Shown piece by piece: positions 53,639 to 62,780 of a DNA stretch of 64,000 bases. Below the pieces are notes generated by a model. The model made no database searches. It was given only the letters and a program-made list of their open reading frames with translations, and was not told the origin of the DNA. Both the position numbers and the translations under genes were made by a program. The stretch spans positions 124,001-188,000 of the forward strand of contig NZ_JAXAFJ010000001.1 in NCBI RefSeq assembly GCF_033898525.1, in the 5' to 3' direction. The first letter of the stretch is position 1. Each line of letters starts with the position of its first letter. Origin of the DNA: Flaviflagellibacter rhizophilus (GTDB lineage: Bacteria; Pseudomonadota; Alphaproteobacteria; Rhizobiales; Methylopilaceae).

Positions 53639-54139
53639 TCAGCTAAACGAAACCGTCTCGTGCTCGCCGCCCTTCGGGCGTTCGCCGGTGGTCACGGCCT
53701 TCAGGTAGCCGTAGGCGTAGAGAAGCGTGCTCGACGGCGAGTCCCAGTATTCGGCCAGCTGCACGTCCACCTTGATGACGGCCAGGTTCGGATCGTCCTT
53801 GCCCTTCGGAAACCATGTGCGGGCAGCCTCGAACCATTGCGCTTCAATCGTCGCACGGTCGCGCAGCACCTGACCCCTGCCGGAGATGGAGACATAGTTC
53901 TGCTTGGCCGGATCGGCATAAGTCAGAAGGACTTCGGGATCGGCTTCGATCTCGGCCACCTTCTCCGACGACAGATCCGTGAGGAACCAGAGCTCCCCGT
54001 CGAACTCGGCATGGTTCGTGCCCATCGGGCGTGCGTGCATGACGCCGCCTTCACCGCGTGTTGCCATCATCGCGATGCGTGCGTCCTTCAGAAGCTCGAG
54101 AACCTTGTCCTTGGCGGCTTGGTCGGTGCGCGCGTCCAT
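53639..54139 (-). CDS. Pyridoxamine 5'-phosphate oxidase-like stress protein (GSP26 type)
   Basis: A 166-residue split-barrel flavin-binding protein of the general stress protein 26 group (ARIAMMATRGEGGVMHARPM, LWFLTDLSSEKVAEI, QNYVSISGRGQVL, AEYWDSPSS). Probable FMN/FAD binder; enzymatic role unclear. An EcfG-like promoter lies 39-63 bp upstream, in keeping with stress induction. Confidence 0.87.
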   Translation of the reverse strand: MDARTDQAAKDKVLELLKDARIAMMATRGEGGVMHARPMGTNHAEFDGELWFLTDLSSEKVAEIEADPEVLLTYADPAKQNYVSISGRGQVLRDRATIEAQWFEAARTWFPKGKDDPNLAVIKVDVQLAEYWDSPSSTLLYAYGYLKAVTTGERPKGGEHETVSFS

Positions 54140-54177
54140 CTGTATGTCCTGATGCTGGAGAAGGGGGTTGTGCGGAG

Positions 54178-54202
54178 AACCCCGACCGCCCCTACGAGTT
54201 CC
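54178..54202 (-). promoter_or_regulatory. EcfG-like promoter of the stress flavoprotein
   Basis: Minus-strand GGAAC-N16-gGTT, exact -35 and one mismatch in the -10. It lies 39 bp before the start codon of the pyridoxamine oxidase-like gene. Confidence 0.5.
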
Positions 54203-54328
54203 CCCATTGCGAACTACGCTTGCTTTCTGTGGTTCTTACGCTTCATCGGTTTTTGACGGTGATAATCCTTTACTACCGCGCGCGCATATGGGAAGTCAGG
54301 CCACCTTAGATAATCGGGACGATCCTTC

Positions 54329-55333
54329 ATGCGCCGTCTTCTTGCCGCTGCCATCACGGGCGCGCTTCTGTTCTCCGCCACCGCCCGTGCGCAGGATGCC
54401 AACACCCTGCTCAACGTGTCCTACGACATCGCCCGCGAGCTCTACGCCGCCGTGAACGTCGAGTTCGTGAAGGACTGGAAGGCGAAGACCGGGAGGGACG
54501 TGAAGGTGAACGACAGCTTCGCCGGCTCCTCCAAGCAGGCCCGCGCGATCCTCGAGGGCCTCGAAGCCGACATCGTGACCTTCAACCAGGTCACGGACGT
54601 GCAGATCCTGGCCGACCGGGGCAAGCTGGTTGCGCCCGACTGGCAGAAGCGCTTCCCGAACAATGCTTCCCCCTTCTATTCGCTGCCGGCTTTCGTGGTG
54701 CGCACGGGCAACCCGAAGAACATCAAGAACTGGGACGACCTCGTTCGCGATGACGTGAAGCTGGTGTTCCCGAACCCGAAGACGTCCGGCAATGCCCGCT
54801 ACACCTATCTGGCGGCTTACGCGTTTGCACTGGAGCAGAACGGCGGAGACGAGGCCAAGGCCGACGCCTTCGTGAAGAAGCTTCTCAGCAATGTCGCGGT
54901 GTTCGACACCGGCGGCCGTGGAGCAACCACCACTTTCGTGGAGCGCCAGACGGGTGACGTGCTGATCACCTTCGAGGCGGAGACAGCCGCGATCGTGAAG
55001 CAGTATGGGGCCGACAAGTTCCAGACGGTCGTGCCGCCGGTCAGCCTGCAGGCCGAGTTCCCCGTCGCTGTCGTGGAACGCTACGCCGAGAAGCACGGCA
55101 CGACGGAACTCGCGAAGGGTTATCTCGACTTCCTGTACTCGCCGAAAGGCCAGGAGATCATCGTCGGCTTCGACAACCGCGTGACCGACCCGACGGTGGC
55201 TGCCGCGAACAAGGACAAGTTCCCCGAGGTGAAGCTCTACACGGTGGATCAGGTCTTCGGCGGCTGGACGAAGGCGAACGAGGTGCACTTCGCTTCGGGC
55301 GGCAAGTTCGACCAGGTGTTCGACGCCCGATAA
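54329..55333 (+). CDS. sbp: Sulfate/thiosulfate-binding protein
   Basis: A 334-residue periplasmic protein with a signal peptide (LLAAAITGALLFSATARA) and the Sbp/CysP fold (LLNVSYDIARELYAAVN, FAGSSKQARAILEG, DIVTFNQVTD, LVFPNPKTSGNARY). It captures sulfate or thiosulfate for the CysTW channel. A strong terminator-like hairpin separates it from cysT. Confidence 0.94.
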   Translation: MRRLLAAAITGALLFSATARAQDANTLLNVSYDIARELYAAVNVEFVKDWKAKTGRDVKVNDSFAGSSKQARAILEGLEADIVTFNQVTDVQILADRGKLVAPDWQKRFPNNASPFYSLPAFVVRTGNPKNIKNWDDLVRDDVKLVFPNPKTSGNARYTYLAAYAFALEQNGGDEAKADAFVKKLLSNVAVFDTGGRGATTTFVERQTGDVLITFEAETAAIVKQYGADKFQTVVPPVSLQAEFPVAVVERYAEKHGTTELAKGYLDFLYSPKGQEIIVGFDNRVTDPTVAAANKDKFPEVKLYTVDQVFGGWTKANEVHFASGGKFDQVFDAR

Positions 55334-55355
55334 GCGCTGATCACGATGCTATCAG

Positions 55356-55386
55356 AGCGCCGGACGGCTTACCGTCTGGCGCTTTT
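55356..55386 (+). terminator. Terminator/attenuator between sbp and cysT
   Basis: AGCGCCGGACGG-CTTA-CCGTCTGGCGCT followed by TTT: a 12-bp stem with one wobble and a short U-tract. It probably reduces read-through, giving excess binding protein. Confidence 0.8.
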
Positions 55387-55412
55387 CACGTTGCGCCTTT
55401 AAGCCACGCCTC

Positions 55413-56252
55413 ATGACAACGACCCGCTGGCGCCGCAGCGTACTTCCCGGCTTCCCGCTCGCGATGGGCGTGACGATGGGCTATCTCAGCCTCATCGTCC
55501 TCCTGCCGCTGTGCGCGTTGCTGCTGCAGGCCATGGACATCGGCTGGACGCGGTTCTTCGCCATCCTGTCCTCCCCACGCACCCTCGCCGCCTTCAAGGT
55601 GACCTTCCTGGCGGCGGCTGGCGCCACCTTGTTCAACGCCGTCTACGGACTGGCGCTCGCCTGGGTGCTGGCGCGCTACCAGTTTCCCGGGAAGCGCATC
55701 CTCGATGCGCTGGTGGACGTGCCCTTCGCACTGCCCACGGCGGTGGCCGGCCTCGCGCTTGCGACCCTTTTCGCGCAGAATGGCTGGTTCGGAGCGCCGC
55801 TGGCGCAGCTTGGCGTAACCGTGATCTTCACGCCGCTCGGCATCGCGGTCGCGATGGCCTTCACCGCCCTGCCCTTCGTGGTGCGCCAGGTGCAGCCGGT
55901 GCTGGAGGATGTCAGCGCCGAAGTCGAGGAAGCAGCTCTCACGCTCGGAGCCTCCGACTGGAAGATCTTCCGCGCCATCATCTTCCCCGCCATCTTCCCG
56001 GCCTTCCTGGCGGGCTGTTCGCTGGGCTTTGCGCGCTCTATCGGCGAGTTCGGGGCGATCATCTTCATAGCGGGCAACAAGCCCAATTATTCCGAGATCG
56101 CAGCGTTGCTGACCTTCATCAGGCTCGAAGAGTATGATTATCCGGCCGCAGCCACGATCTCGACGGCGCTGCTGCTCTGCGCCTTCCTGCTGCTGACCTT
56201 CACCAACCTTCTGCAGGCTTGGCACCTGCGCTATATCGGCCGCGAGGACTGA
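55413..56252 (+). CDS. cysT: Sulfate ABC permease CysT
   Basis: A 279-residue inner-membrane permease with about six helices and the EAA loop (EEAALTLGASDWKIFRAIIFP). It pairs with CysW; the stop overlaps the cysW start as TGATG. Also called CysU. Confidence 0.93.
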   Translation: MTTTRWRRSVLPGFPLAMGVTMGYLSLIVLLPLCALLLQAMDIGWTRFFAILSSPRTLAAFKVTFLAAAGATLFNAVYGLALAWVLARYQFPGKRILDALVDVPFALPTAVAGLALATLFAQNGWFGAPLAQLGVTVIFTPLGIAVAMAFTALPFVVRQVQPVLEDVSAEVEEAALTLGASDWKIFRAIIFPAIFPAFLAGCSLGFARSIGEFGAIIFIAGNKPNYSEIAALLTFIRLEEYDYPAAATISTALLLCAFLLLTFTNLLQAWHLRYIGRED

Positions 56253-57142
56253 TGCTCTTCCAGCGCAGCACGCCCCACCGCACCCATGCCGTCGTTCGCG
56301 TCGGAGACGCTCCGCTGACCCGTGGACTGATCATCGGGTTCGTGGCGATTGCTACGCTCCTGGTGCTGATTGCTCCGCTGGTCATCATCTTCGTGCAGGC
56401 GCTGTCGCCCGGCATGGGCGTTTACCTGGCGAACCTGTCCAATCCGGACACAAAGAGCGCGATCTGGCTCACGGTGCTGACGGCGCTCGTCGTGGTGCCG
56501 ATCAACATCGCCTTCGGCATCGCAGCTGCCTGGGCCGTCACCAAGTTCCGGTTCCCGGGACGCAGCCTGATCATCACCCTTATCGAGATCCCCTTCTCGG
56601 TGTCGCCGATCATCGCGGGCGTGTCCTATCTGTTCGTCTACGGGGCGCAGGGCCTGTTCGGGCCGCTCGTGGAGGCGTCCGGCCTCAAGATCATGTTCGC
56701 GCTGCCCGGCATCTTCCTGGTCAGCATGTTCGTCACCGCACCCTTCGTGGCACGCGAACTGATCCCGCTTATGCAGGTTCAGGGGTCCGACGACGAGGAG
56801 GCCGCCATCAGCCTCGGCGCATCCGGGCTGCGCACATTCCTCAGCATCACGCTGCCAAATGTGCGCTGGGCGCTGCTCTACGGCGCCATCCTGTGCAATG
56901 CGCGGGTGATGGGAGAGTTCGGCGCGGTATCGGTGGTCTCGGGCAGCATCCGCGGCGTGACCAATACCCTGCCGCTGCAGATCGAACTGCTCTACCACGA
57001 CTACAACTCGGCCGGCGCCTTCGCAGCTGCCACCGTGCTCGCCAGCCTTGCCGTGGTGACCATCATCGCCCGCACTGTTGTGGAGCGATATGACGAGGCG
57101 CGGCAGGAAACGCAGAGAAAGCGCCAGTCAGCCCGTCATTAA
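56252..57142 (+). CDS. cysW: Sulfate ABC permease CysW
   Basis: A 296-residue inner-membrane permease with the EAA loop (EEAAISLGASGLRTFLSITLP) and the CysW-typical FGAVSVVSGSIRG. ATG at 56252 overlaps the cysT stop. The usual next gene, cysA, is missing: a lytic transglycosylase follows after 48 bp. Confidence 0.93.
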   Translation: MLFQRSTPHRTHAVVRVGDAPLTRGLIIGFVAIATLLVLIAPLVIIFVQALSPGMGVYLANLSNPDTKSAIWLTVLTALVVVPINIAFGIAAAWAVTKFRFPGRSLIITLIEIPFSVSPIIAGVSYLFVYGAQGLFGPLVEASGLKIMFALPGIFLVSMFVTAPFVARELIPLMQVQGSDDEEAAISLGASGLRTFLSITLPNVRWALLYGAILCNARVMGEFGAVSVVSGSIRGVTNTLPLQIELLYHDYNSAGAFAAATVLASLAVVTIIARTVVERYDEARQETQRKRQSARH

Positions 57143-57190
57143 CAGCCGTGTGATCGATCCTTTTGACCGGTTGAAGCATTATAGCGGGAC

Positions 57191-57856
57191 ATGATCCATC
57201 TTCTCGCGCTGCCGATCCTCTGGCTGACCCTCTCTGCCTCGGCCGACCCGGCCGGCGCGCAGGAGGCGGCTGCCGCTGCAGTAAGCCGCGCGGACCTCAA
57301 GGCCATTGTCCGCACCACCGCCGCCAAGGCGGGCATGCCTCCGGAACTCGCGGACGCGGTCGCCACCGTGGAGAGCAATTACAACACCGGCGCACGTGGC
57401 TATGACGGCGAGATCGGCATGATGCAGATCCTGCCATCGACGGCGCGGATGCTGGGCTTCTACGGCACCAATCAGGAACTGGCCGACCCTGCAACCAATG
57501 CGCGCTACGCGGTGGAGTACCTCAGCAGCGCGTGGCGCAAGGCGTCGGGCGACATCTGCACCACGGTGATGAAATATCGCGCGGGGCATGGCGAGACGCG
57601 CTTCTCGCACAAATCGGTAGCTTACTGCGTGCGTGTCCGCGAACTCCTGGCCGCGCAGGGTTTCCCGGTCACCGGGGTCGTCCCGCCCGCGACGTTCGGC
57701 GATTCCCGCGGGACGGTGGCGTCGGCTGGCCGGGTGCGCAGCGGTGGACCGAAGGCCTCACGGGGCCGCAGAAGCAAGATCGATTGGGCGCGCTACGAGC
57801 GGCGCGTCAAGGAGATCGACGCCCGAATGTCTTCAGGCCTCACCATCATGCGCTGA
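57191..57856 (+). CDS. Lytic transglycosylase (SLT-like) with signal peptide
   Basis: A 221-residue secreted murein-cleaving enzyme. The signal peptide covers about 1-23. The catalytic Glu is in ATVESNYN and the GEIGMMQILPSTARMLG motif follows, then AVEYLSSAW. The basic C-terminus (GRRSKIDW) may bind the wall. Its 3' end overlaps the convergent pxpA by 11 bp. Confidence 0.9.
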   Translation: MIHLLALPILWLTLSASADPAGAQEAAAAAVSRADLKAIVRTTAAKAGMPPELADAVATVESNYNTGARGYDGEIGMMQILPSTARMLGFYGTNQELADPATNARYAVEYLSSAWRKASGDICTTVMKYRAGHGETRFSHKSVAYCVRVRELLAAQGFPVTGVVPPATFGDSRGTVASAGRVRSGGPKASRGRRSKIDWARYERRVKEIDARMSSGLTIMR

Positions 57857-58646
57857 TGCGCGGATGATCCTCGTCGAGCGTGGCATGGCTTGCCAGCACG
57901 TCGCGGAGCGAGGTCACAACGAAGCCGCTGTCCTCCACCGCCCGCCGGACGGCCCGTCCGACGACCATGGAGGTGGGCTCATCGCCATGGATGCACAGCG
58001 AGTCGAAGCTGATCTTCAGGCGGCGACCGGACATCGCGATCACTTCGCCGTCCTGGATCATTCGCTCTATGCGCTCCGTGACCGCATTGGGATCGGAGAT
58101 GACGGAGCCCGGCACGGTTCTCAGCATCAGGCGGCCATCATCGTCATAGTGGCGGTCAGGAAAGGCCTCGCTTGCGAAAGCCAGGTCGAGACGCTCTGCC
58201 GCCCATGCCATGCAGGAACCAGCCTGTCCAAGATAGATCAGGTTCGGATCGACCGCCTTGATGGCTCGCCCGATCGTCAAGCCGTGCATCTGGTCCTCAG
58301 CGGCGACGTTGTAGAGCGCGCCATGAGCCTTCACGTGGGTGAGGCGTACCCCGGAATCCTCGGCCGCCTGGGCCAGAAGGCCGATCTGGTAGGCAACCAG
58401 GGATTCAAGCTCCCAGGCGCTCATGCGGATGACACGTCGTCCGAAACCGGGGAGATCATCGAAACTGGGGTGGGCGCCCACGCACACACCGCGCTCGCCG
58501 GCCATCCGGGAAACCTGCCGCATGGTGGCGGCGTCTCCAGCATGGAAGCCACAAGCGATGTTGGCGCTGGACACCAAGCCAAGCAGCGCCTCGTCGTTGG
58601 AGAAGCCCTCTCCCAGGTCTGCGTTAATGTCGATCCGTCGTGCCAC
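57846..58646 (-). CDS. pxpA: 5-oxoprolinase subunit PxpA
   Basis: A 266-residue LamB/YcsF-family protein (RIDINADLGEGFSNDEALLG, ANIACGFHAGD, VGAHPSFDDLPGFGRR, VKAHGALYN). With PxpBC it hydrolyses 5-oxoproline to glutamate with ATP. Divergent from pxpB across 55-85 bp that includes an AT-rich patch with a TATACC-like -10. Confidence 0.94.
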   Translation of the reverse strand: MARRIDINADLGEGFSNDEALLGLVSSANIACGFHAGDAATMRQVSRMAGERGVCVGAHPSFDDLPGFGRRVIRMSAWELESLVAYQIGLLAQAAEDSGVRLTHVKAHGALYNVAAEDQMHGLTIGRAIKAVDPNLIYLGQAGSCMAWAAERLDLAFASEAFPDRHYDDDGRLMLRTVPGSVISDPNAVTERIERMIQDGEVIAMSGRRLKISFDSLCIHGDEPTSMVVGRAVRRAVEDSGFVVTSLRDVLASHATLDEDHPRISA

Positions 58647-58731
58647 GGTCCCGCTCCTCCACAGGCCACAGCTTCTAATACAATAGGTATATAGTGGCCC
58701 TGTGACTCGGCGAGGGCTCAGGGCGTCTGGA

Positions 58732-59454
58732 TTGGAAAAAAATCTTAGGGTTCAAATCCGTACCCTCGGCGATCTTGCGCTGACCATCGACATGGCTGAC
58801 GCCGTCAGCAGATCGACCAGCGAGACGGTGCTGTCATCGGCAACGGCCTTGCGGAACGCGGCGCTGCCGGGCGTGCGCGAAGTTGTGCCGGCGTTCTGCT
58901 CCATCACCGTGCATTTGGATGCACCCCCGCGCGACAGTGCCGCTCTGCAGGCCAGGATTCTTGCGCTGCTGGACGGGGATGTTCAGGAGCCGCCAGAACG
59001 CCGTCGCTTCACGATACCGGTCCTGTATGGCGGCGCGGCCGGGCCCGATCTCGATGAACTCGCGGATCTTTGCCGCCTCCCGGCGGCAGAGGTCGTCGCT
59101 CGGCACGGCGGGCGAGCCTACCACGTGCACATGCTGGGGTTCCTGCCGGGATTTGCCTATCTCGGCGAGGTGGAGGAAGCCCTGAGGCAGCCGAGGCTCG
59201 ACCGGCCTCGCACCCGCGTTTCGCAGGGGTCGGTTGCCGTGGCGGACGCCATGACAGCAGTGTACCCGTCCGCTTCTCCCGGGGGCTGGAGGCTGATCGG
59301 CCAAACCCCGGTGCGGATGTTCGATCCGGAAAGGGCAATGCCCTGCCCTTTGGCGGCGGGAGACGTGGTGACGTTCAGCCCGATCAACAGCGCGCGGTTT
59401 GCAGAGTTGTCGGCCGACGTAGCGGATGGCTACTGGCTGGAGCCCGACGCGTGA
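58732..59454 (+). CDS. pxpB: 5-oxoprolinase subunit PxpB
   Basis: A 240-residue protein of the KipI/PxpB family (LGDLALTIDMAD, YHVHMLGFLPGFAYLG, ASPGGWRLIGQTP). TTG at 58732 is chosen because CAGGG lies 8 bp upstream and the product then starts just before the conserved RTLGDLAL; GTG at 58702 is an alternative. The stop overlaps pxpC (GTGA). The start is uncertain, the identity is not. Confidence 0.88.
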   Translation: MEKNLRVQIRTLGDLALTIDMADAVSRSTSETVLSSATALRNAALPGVREVVPAFCSITVHLDAPPRDSAALQARILALLDGDVQEPPERRRFTIPVLYGGAAGPDLDELADLCRLPAAEVVARHGGRAYHVHMLGFLPGFAYLGEVEEALRQPRLDRPRTRVSQGSVAVADAMTAVYPSASPGGWRLIGQTPVRMFDPERAMPCPLAAGDVVTFSPINSARFAELSADVADGYWLEPDA

Positions 59455-60422
59455 ACGCCGCTCTCGAAGTGCTTGAGGCTGGCCTGCAGGCCAGTGTTCA
59501 GGACTTGGGACGCCCGGGCTTCCTGACGCTTGGGGTAAGCCGGTCAGGGGCGCTCGACCGCGCGACTCTTCGACTGGCCAACCGCCTTGTCGGCAACACG
59601 GACGGCGCGGCTGCCCTGGAAATCCGCAGCCCGGCGCCGGTCTTGCGCGCGCTGAGTACGGTTCGCGTGGCACTCTGCGGCACGTCGGCCGGTCTCATCG
59701 TCGAAGCGGCCGGCGGCGCGGTGCATTGGCCGTCGTGGAGGACAGTTGACGTGGAGGCCGGGGAGATCATTCGCGTGCCGCCATTCGGCGACAGCGGGGC
59801 GGCCTATCTCAGCCTTTCGGGAGGAATCGACGTCCCCGAGGTACTTGGTTCGCGCTCGACATCCGTGAGCGGCGGCTTCGGAGGGCATGAGGGTCGACCT
59901 CTTGCCGATGGAGACCGCCTGCACGTGTTCTCCGCACGCTTCGGACCGCACCACACCTTGCTGCAGCCACCCGGATACCCGGAAACTCTCGTACTTCGCG
60001 TGATGCGCGGCCCTCAGGATGATCGCTTCACCGCGGATGCGCTTCGGTTATTCCTGTCGCAGCCCTTCACAGTTACCCGCGACATCAGCCGCATGGGCGC
60101 CCGCCTGAGCGGAGAAAAGCTGGTTCACGACGGAGGCGCCGGCATCATATCCGATGGCGTCGTGCCGGGAACGATACAGGTGCCCGCGTCCGGAGAGCCG
60201 ATCCTGCTCCTCGCGGACTGCCAGACCACAGGTGGCTACGCGAAGATCGCGACAGTGATCTCGGCGGACCTGCCGCTGGCAGGCCGCATCAACCCTGGGA
60301 CGGAGGTGCGCTTCATTGCCATCGGCGCCAAAAAAGCTGCCGCAGCATTCTACGAGGCCGAAGAGGCTACCGGCCGTTTTGCGGCAGGGATTGTGCCGCT
60401 GCGGGAACCGGCGCGGCTTTGA
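59451..60422 (+). CDS. pxpC: 5-oxoprolinase subunit PxpC
   Basis: A 323-residue biotin-dependent-carboxylase-like (KipA/PxpC) protein (LEAGLQASVQDLGRPGF, RMGARLSGEKL, TGGYAKIATVISADLP). GTG at 59451 overlaps the pxpB stop; a longer frame is a shadow over pxpB. Forms the catalytic complex with PxpAB. Confidence 0.93.
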   Translation: MNAALEVLEAGLQASVQDLGRPGFLTLGVSRSGALDRATLRLANRLVGNTDGAAALEIRSPAPVLRALSTVRVALCGTSAGLIVEAAGGAVHWPSWRTVDVEAGEIIRVPPFGDSGAAYLSLSGGIDVPEVLGSRSTSVSGGFGGHEGRPLADGDRLHVFSARFGPHHTLLQPPGYPETLVLRVMRGPQDDRFTADALRLFLSQPFTVTRDISRMGARLSGEKLVHDGGAGIISDGVVPGTIQVPASGEPILLLADCQTTGGYAKIATVISADLPLAGRINPGTEVRFIAIGAKKAAAAFYEAEEATGRFAAGIVPLREPARL

Positions 60423-60425
60423 CCG

Positions 60426-60815
60426 TCAGAGGCGGGAAAAGACAGTCTCCACCTCGGTGAGCCCGAACGGCTTACGGAGAAAGGCCTGTGCACCCGCTTC
60501 CTCGGCACGGAGGAATGTGCCGCCGTCCCGATGCCCGGTTATGACGATCGAGCGTGCACCGTAGGATTCCTGGCCTGCACGCGCGACTTTCAAGCCATCG
60601 CCGCCGCCTGCAAGGTGAATGTCCGTGACGATCAGGTCGGGCCGTTCGCTGGCGACAAGGTGCAGTGCTTCCGCCTCATCCGCGACGACACCCACGACTT
60701 CATGACCCAGTCGCTCAAGGATGCTTTCCAGATGAAGTCCTACGATGAATTCGTCCTCGACGATCAAAACCCTGAACTTAGGCTTCTCCACTGCATTTCC
60801 GCTAATCGAAACCAC
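60426..60815 (-). CDS. Single-domain response regulator
   Basis: A 129-residue CheY-like receiver (LIVEDEF, IVTDIHLAGGGDG with the phospho-Asp, VITGHRD, FLRKPFG). No output domain. GTG at 60815 is preferred: the EcfG promoter puts transcription start near 60834, only 4 bp before GTG 60830, and CGAGG lies 7 bp before 60815. Likely part of a stress phosphorelay. Confidence 0.87.
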   Translation of the reverse strand: MVSISGNAVEKPKFRVLIVEDEFIVGLHLESILERLGHEVVGVVADEAEALHLVASERPDLIVTDIHLAGGGDGLKVARAGQESYGARSIVITGHRDGGTFLRAEEAGAQAFLRKPFGLTEVETVFSRL

Positions 60816-60841
60816 GTTGGTACCTCGCACCCTGAAGCGCT

Positions 60842-60866
60842 AACGGACATTGCCCCGCAGGGTTCC
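60842..60866 (-). promoter_or_regulatory. EcfG promoter of the response regulator
   Basis: Minus-strand GGAAC-N16-CGTT, an exact consensus match, 27 bp before the preferred start codon. Confidence 0.72.
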
Positions 60867-60909
60867 ATCAAATTGGACGCCTCGTGCGATTAGGTTGCAT
60901 GGTGACATC

Positions 60910-61527
60910 ATGATCCAGCCGGTTCCAACGCTCGGCATCATCCTCGCAGGCGGCTTGGCCCGGCGAATGGGTGGCGCCGACAAGCCCCTCGTCCATGTGC
61001 AAGGACAAAGCATGGCGGCACGCGTGGCTGCGAAGCTGCGCCCGCAGACGGCAGCCTGTGTCCTCAATGCGAATGGGGATCCTGACCGTTTCGCGGGAGT
61101 CGGGTTGCCGGTGATTCAAGATGACCTTCCGGGCTTTCCCGGCCCGCTTGCGGGCGTGCTCGCCGCCCTAGACTGGTGCGCGATGTACCGGCCTGACCTT
61201 TCCTGGGCCGTCAGCGTGGCGGCCGACCAGCCCTTCCTGCCGGATGATCTGGTGGGCAGGCTCCACGCCTGCCGGATCAGGAGCGGTGCCGCCTTGGTTC
61301 AGGCGGGCAGCGGCGGCCGCACCCATCCCGTGAACGCCCTCTGGCCGGTCGACGTGCGGGCGGAACTGCGTCAGGCGCTTGTCCACGACGACATGCGAAA
61401 GATGGGCAGGATCATGGAGCGCTTCGGCGCCGCCACCGAATGGTGGGACGCCACCGCTATTGATCCCTTCTTCAACGTCAACACGCCCGAGGACGTGGCC
61501 TTGGCGGAGACGCTCGCAGGCGGCTAG
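60910..61527 (+). CDS. mobA: Molybdenum cofactor guanylyltransferase MobA
   Basis: A 205-residue enzyme that attaches GMP to molybdopterin. Nucleotide loop GIILAGGLARRMGGADKPLV, then AADQPFLPDDL and NVNTPEDVALAE. ATG at 60910 has GGTGAC upstream. Convergent with moeA, overlapping by 4 bp. Confidence 0.93.
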   Translation: MIQPVPTLGIILAGGLARRMGGADKPLVHVQGQSMAARVAAKLRPQTAACVLNANGDPDRFAGVGLPVIQDDLPGFPGPLAGVLAALDWCAMYRPDLSWAVSVAADQPFLPDDLVGRLHACRIRSGAALVQAGSGGRTHPVNALWPVDVRAELRQALVHDDMRKMGRIMERFGAATEWWDATAIDPFFNVNTPEDVALAETLAGG

Positions 61528-62780
61528 AAAAGCTCCGAATAGGGGCGGTAACCCACGAGATCACCCGGGGCGACTTCGGTGCAGCTTTCTGCAAGTTCGA
61601 CGAGGCCTGTGGACTCTGTCAGGGAGGTGATGGCTCCCGATCCCTCCCTCGGATGCAGCATGGCCTCTGCCACTCCATCGGCACCGCGCAGGATGCTGAC
61701 CCGCACGAACTCTCGCCGGCCAGCACGTTTGCGGTAGCTGAACGCCGCGCGGACCGCCAGAAGCGGCTCAGGCGTCCAGTCTTCTCCGGACAATCGGGCG
61801 ATTAGCCCGCGAACGACCTGGGTGAAGGTCACGAAGACGGCCACCGGATTTCCGGGCAGCCCCACGAAGGGCGTGCCGCCAACCATCGCCATGGTGATCG
61901 GGCGCCCGGGCTTGATGGCGAGGCGCCATTGCACCAGCGTGCCGATCCGCTCGACCACGGCCCGTGTGTGGTCCTCCTCGCCCATCGAAACGCCGCCCGA
62001 CGTCAGCACGAGGTCATGCGCTTCGGTGGCAGACAGGATGGCGTGCTCAAGCGTTTCCGGATCATCGCCCAGAATGCCGAAATCCGTGACCTCGCAACCC
62101 GCGCGTCCTAGCAGCCCACGCATCATCGCGCGGTTCGATTCGTAGTGTGCGCCGGAGCCGAGCGGGTGTCCCGGCGCCACCAGTTCGTCGCCGCTTGCCA
62201 GCAGCGCCACCCGCAAACGGCGTCGCACCGGAAGTTCCGCGAAGCCCAGCGCCGAGGCGAGGGCTACGTGCTGGGGCCGCAGGCGCGTTCCACCGGCGAG
62301 AGCGGGGGCACCGAGCGCGATGTCCTCTCCCGCCAGCCGCCGGTTGGCGCCGTGTCCGAGGCCGGCGGGCAGCAGGACCTGCCCGTTCTCCTCGCGCACA
62401 TCCTCCTGCATGAAGACTGTGTCCGCCCCACGTGGCATACGAGCGCCGGTAAAAATGCGGGCCGCCTCGCCTCTGCCGAGTTCATGATCGGCGGGGTCTC
62501 CGGCGGCGATGCGAACGCCGACGGGCAGCACGGTCTCGCGGCCCTGATGAAGATCCGCGTGCCGCACCGCCCACCCGTCGACGGCGGAATTGTCGTAGCC
62601 CGGCAGGCTCAGCGGAGCGATCACGTCGCCCGCGAGGACGCGCCCATCCGCCAGCTCGAGCGGCACGACCTCGATCTCGACCGCAGTCCGCACCCTTTCG
62701 GAGATCAGCGCGAGCCCTTCCTCGATGCTCATCGAGCCATTTGAGCCGGGCTTGAAGCAATCGTTGGAGAGTTGGGCCAT
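61524..62780 (-). CDS. moeA: Molybdopterin molybdenumtransferase MoeA
   Basis: A 418-residue enzyme inserting molybdate into adenylylated molybdopterin. Conserved parts are SAVDGWAVR, RIFTGARMPRGADTVFMQED, TSGGVSMGEEDH and GLPGNPVAVFVTF. ATG at 62780 overlaps the mobB stop by one base; the longer frame is a shadow over mobB. Confidence 0.94.
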   Translation of the reverse strand: MAQLSNDCFKPGSNGSMSIEEGLALISERVRTAVEIEVVPLELADGRVLAGDVIAPLSLPGYDNSAVDGWAVRHADLHQGRETVLPVGVRIAAGDPADHELGRGEAARIFTGARMPRGADTVFMQEDVREENGQVLLPAGLGHGANRRLAGEDIALGAPALAGGTRLRPQHVALASALGFAELPVRRRLRVALLASGDELVAPGHPLGSGAHYESNRAMMRGLLGRAGCEVTDFGILGDDPETLEHAILSATEAHDLVLTSGGVSMGEEDHTRAVVERIGTLVQWRLAIKPGRPITMAMVGGTPFVGLPGNPVAVFVTFTQVVRGLIARLSGEDWTPEPLLAVRAAFSYRKRAGRREFVRVSILRGADGVAEAMLHPREGSGAITSLTESTGLVELAESCTEVAPGDLVGYRPYSELF

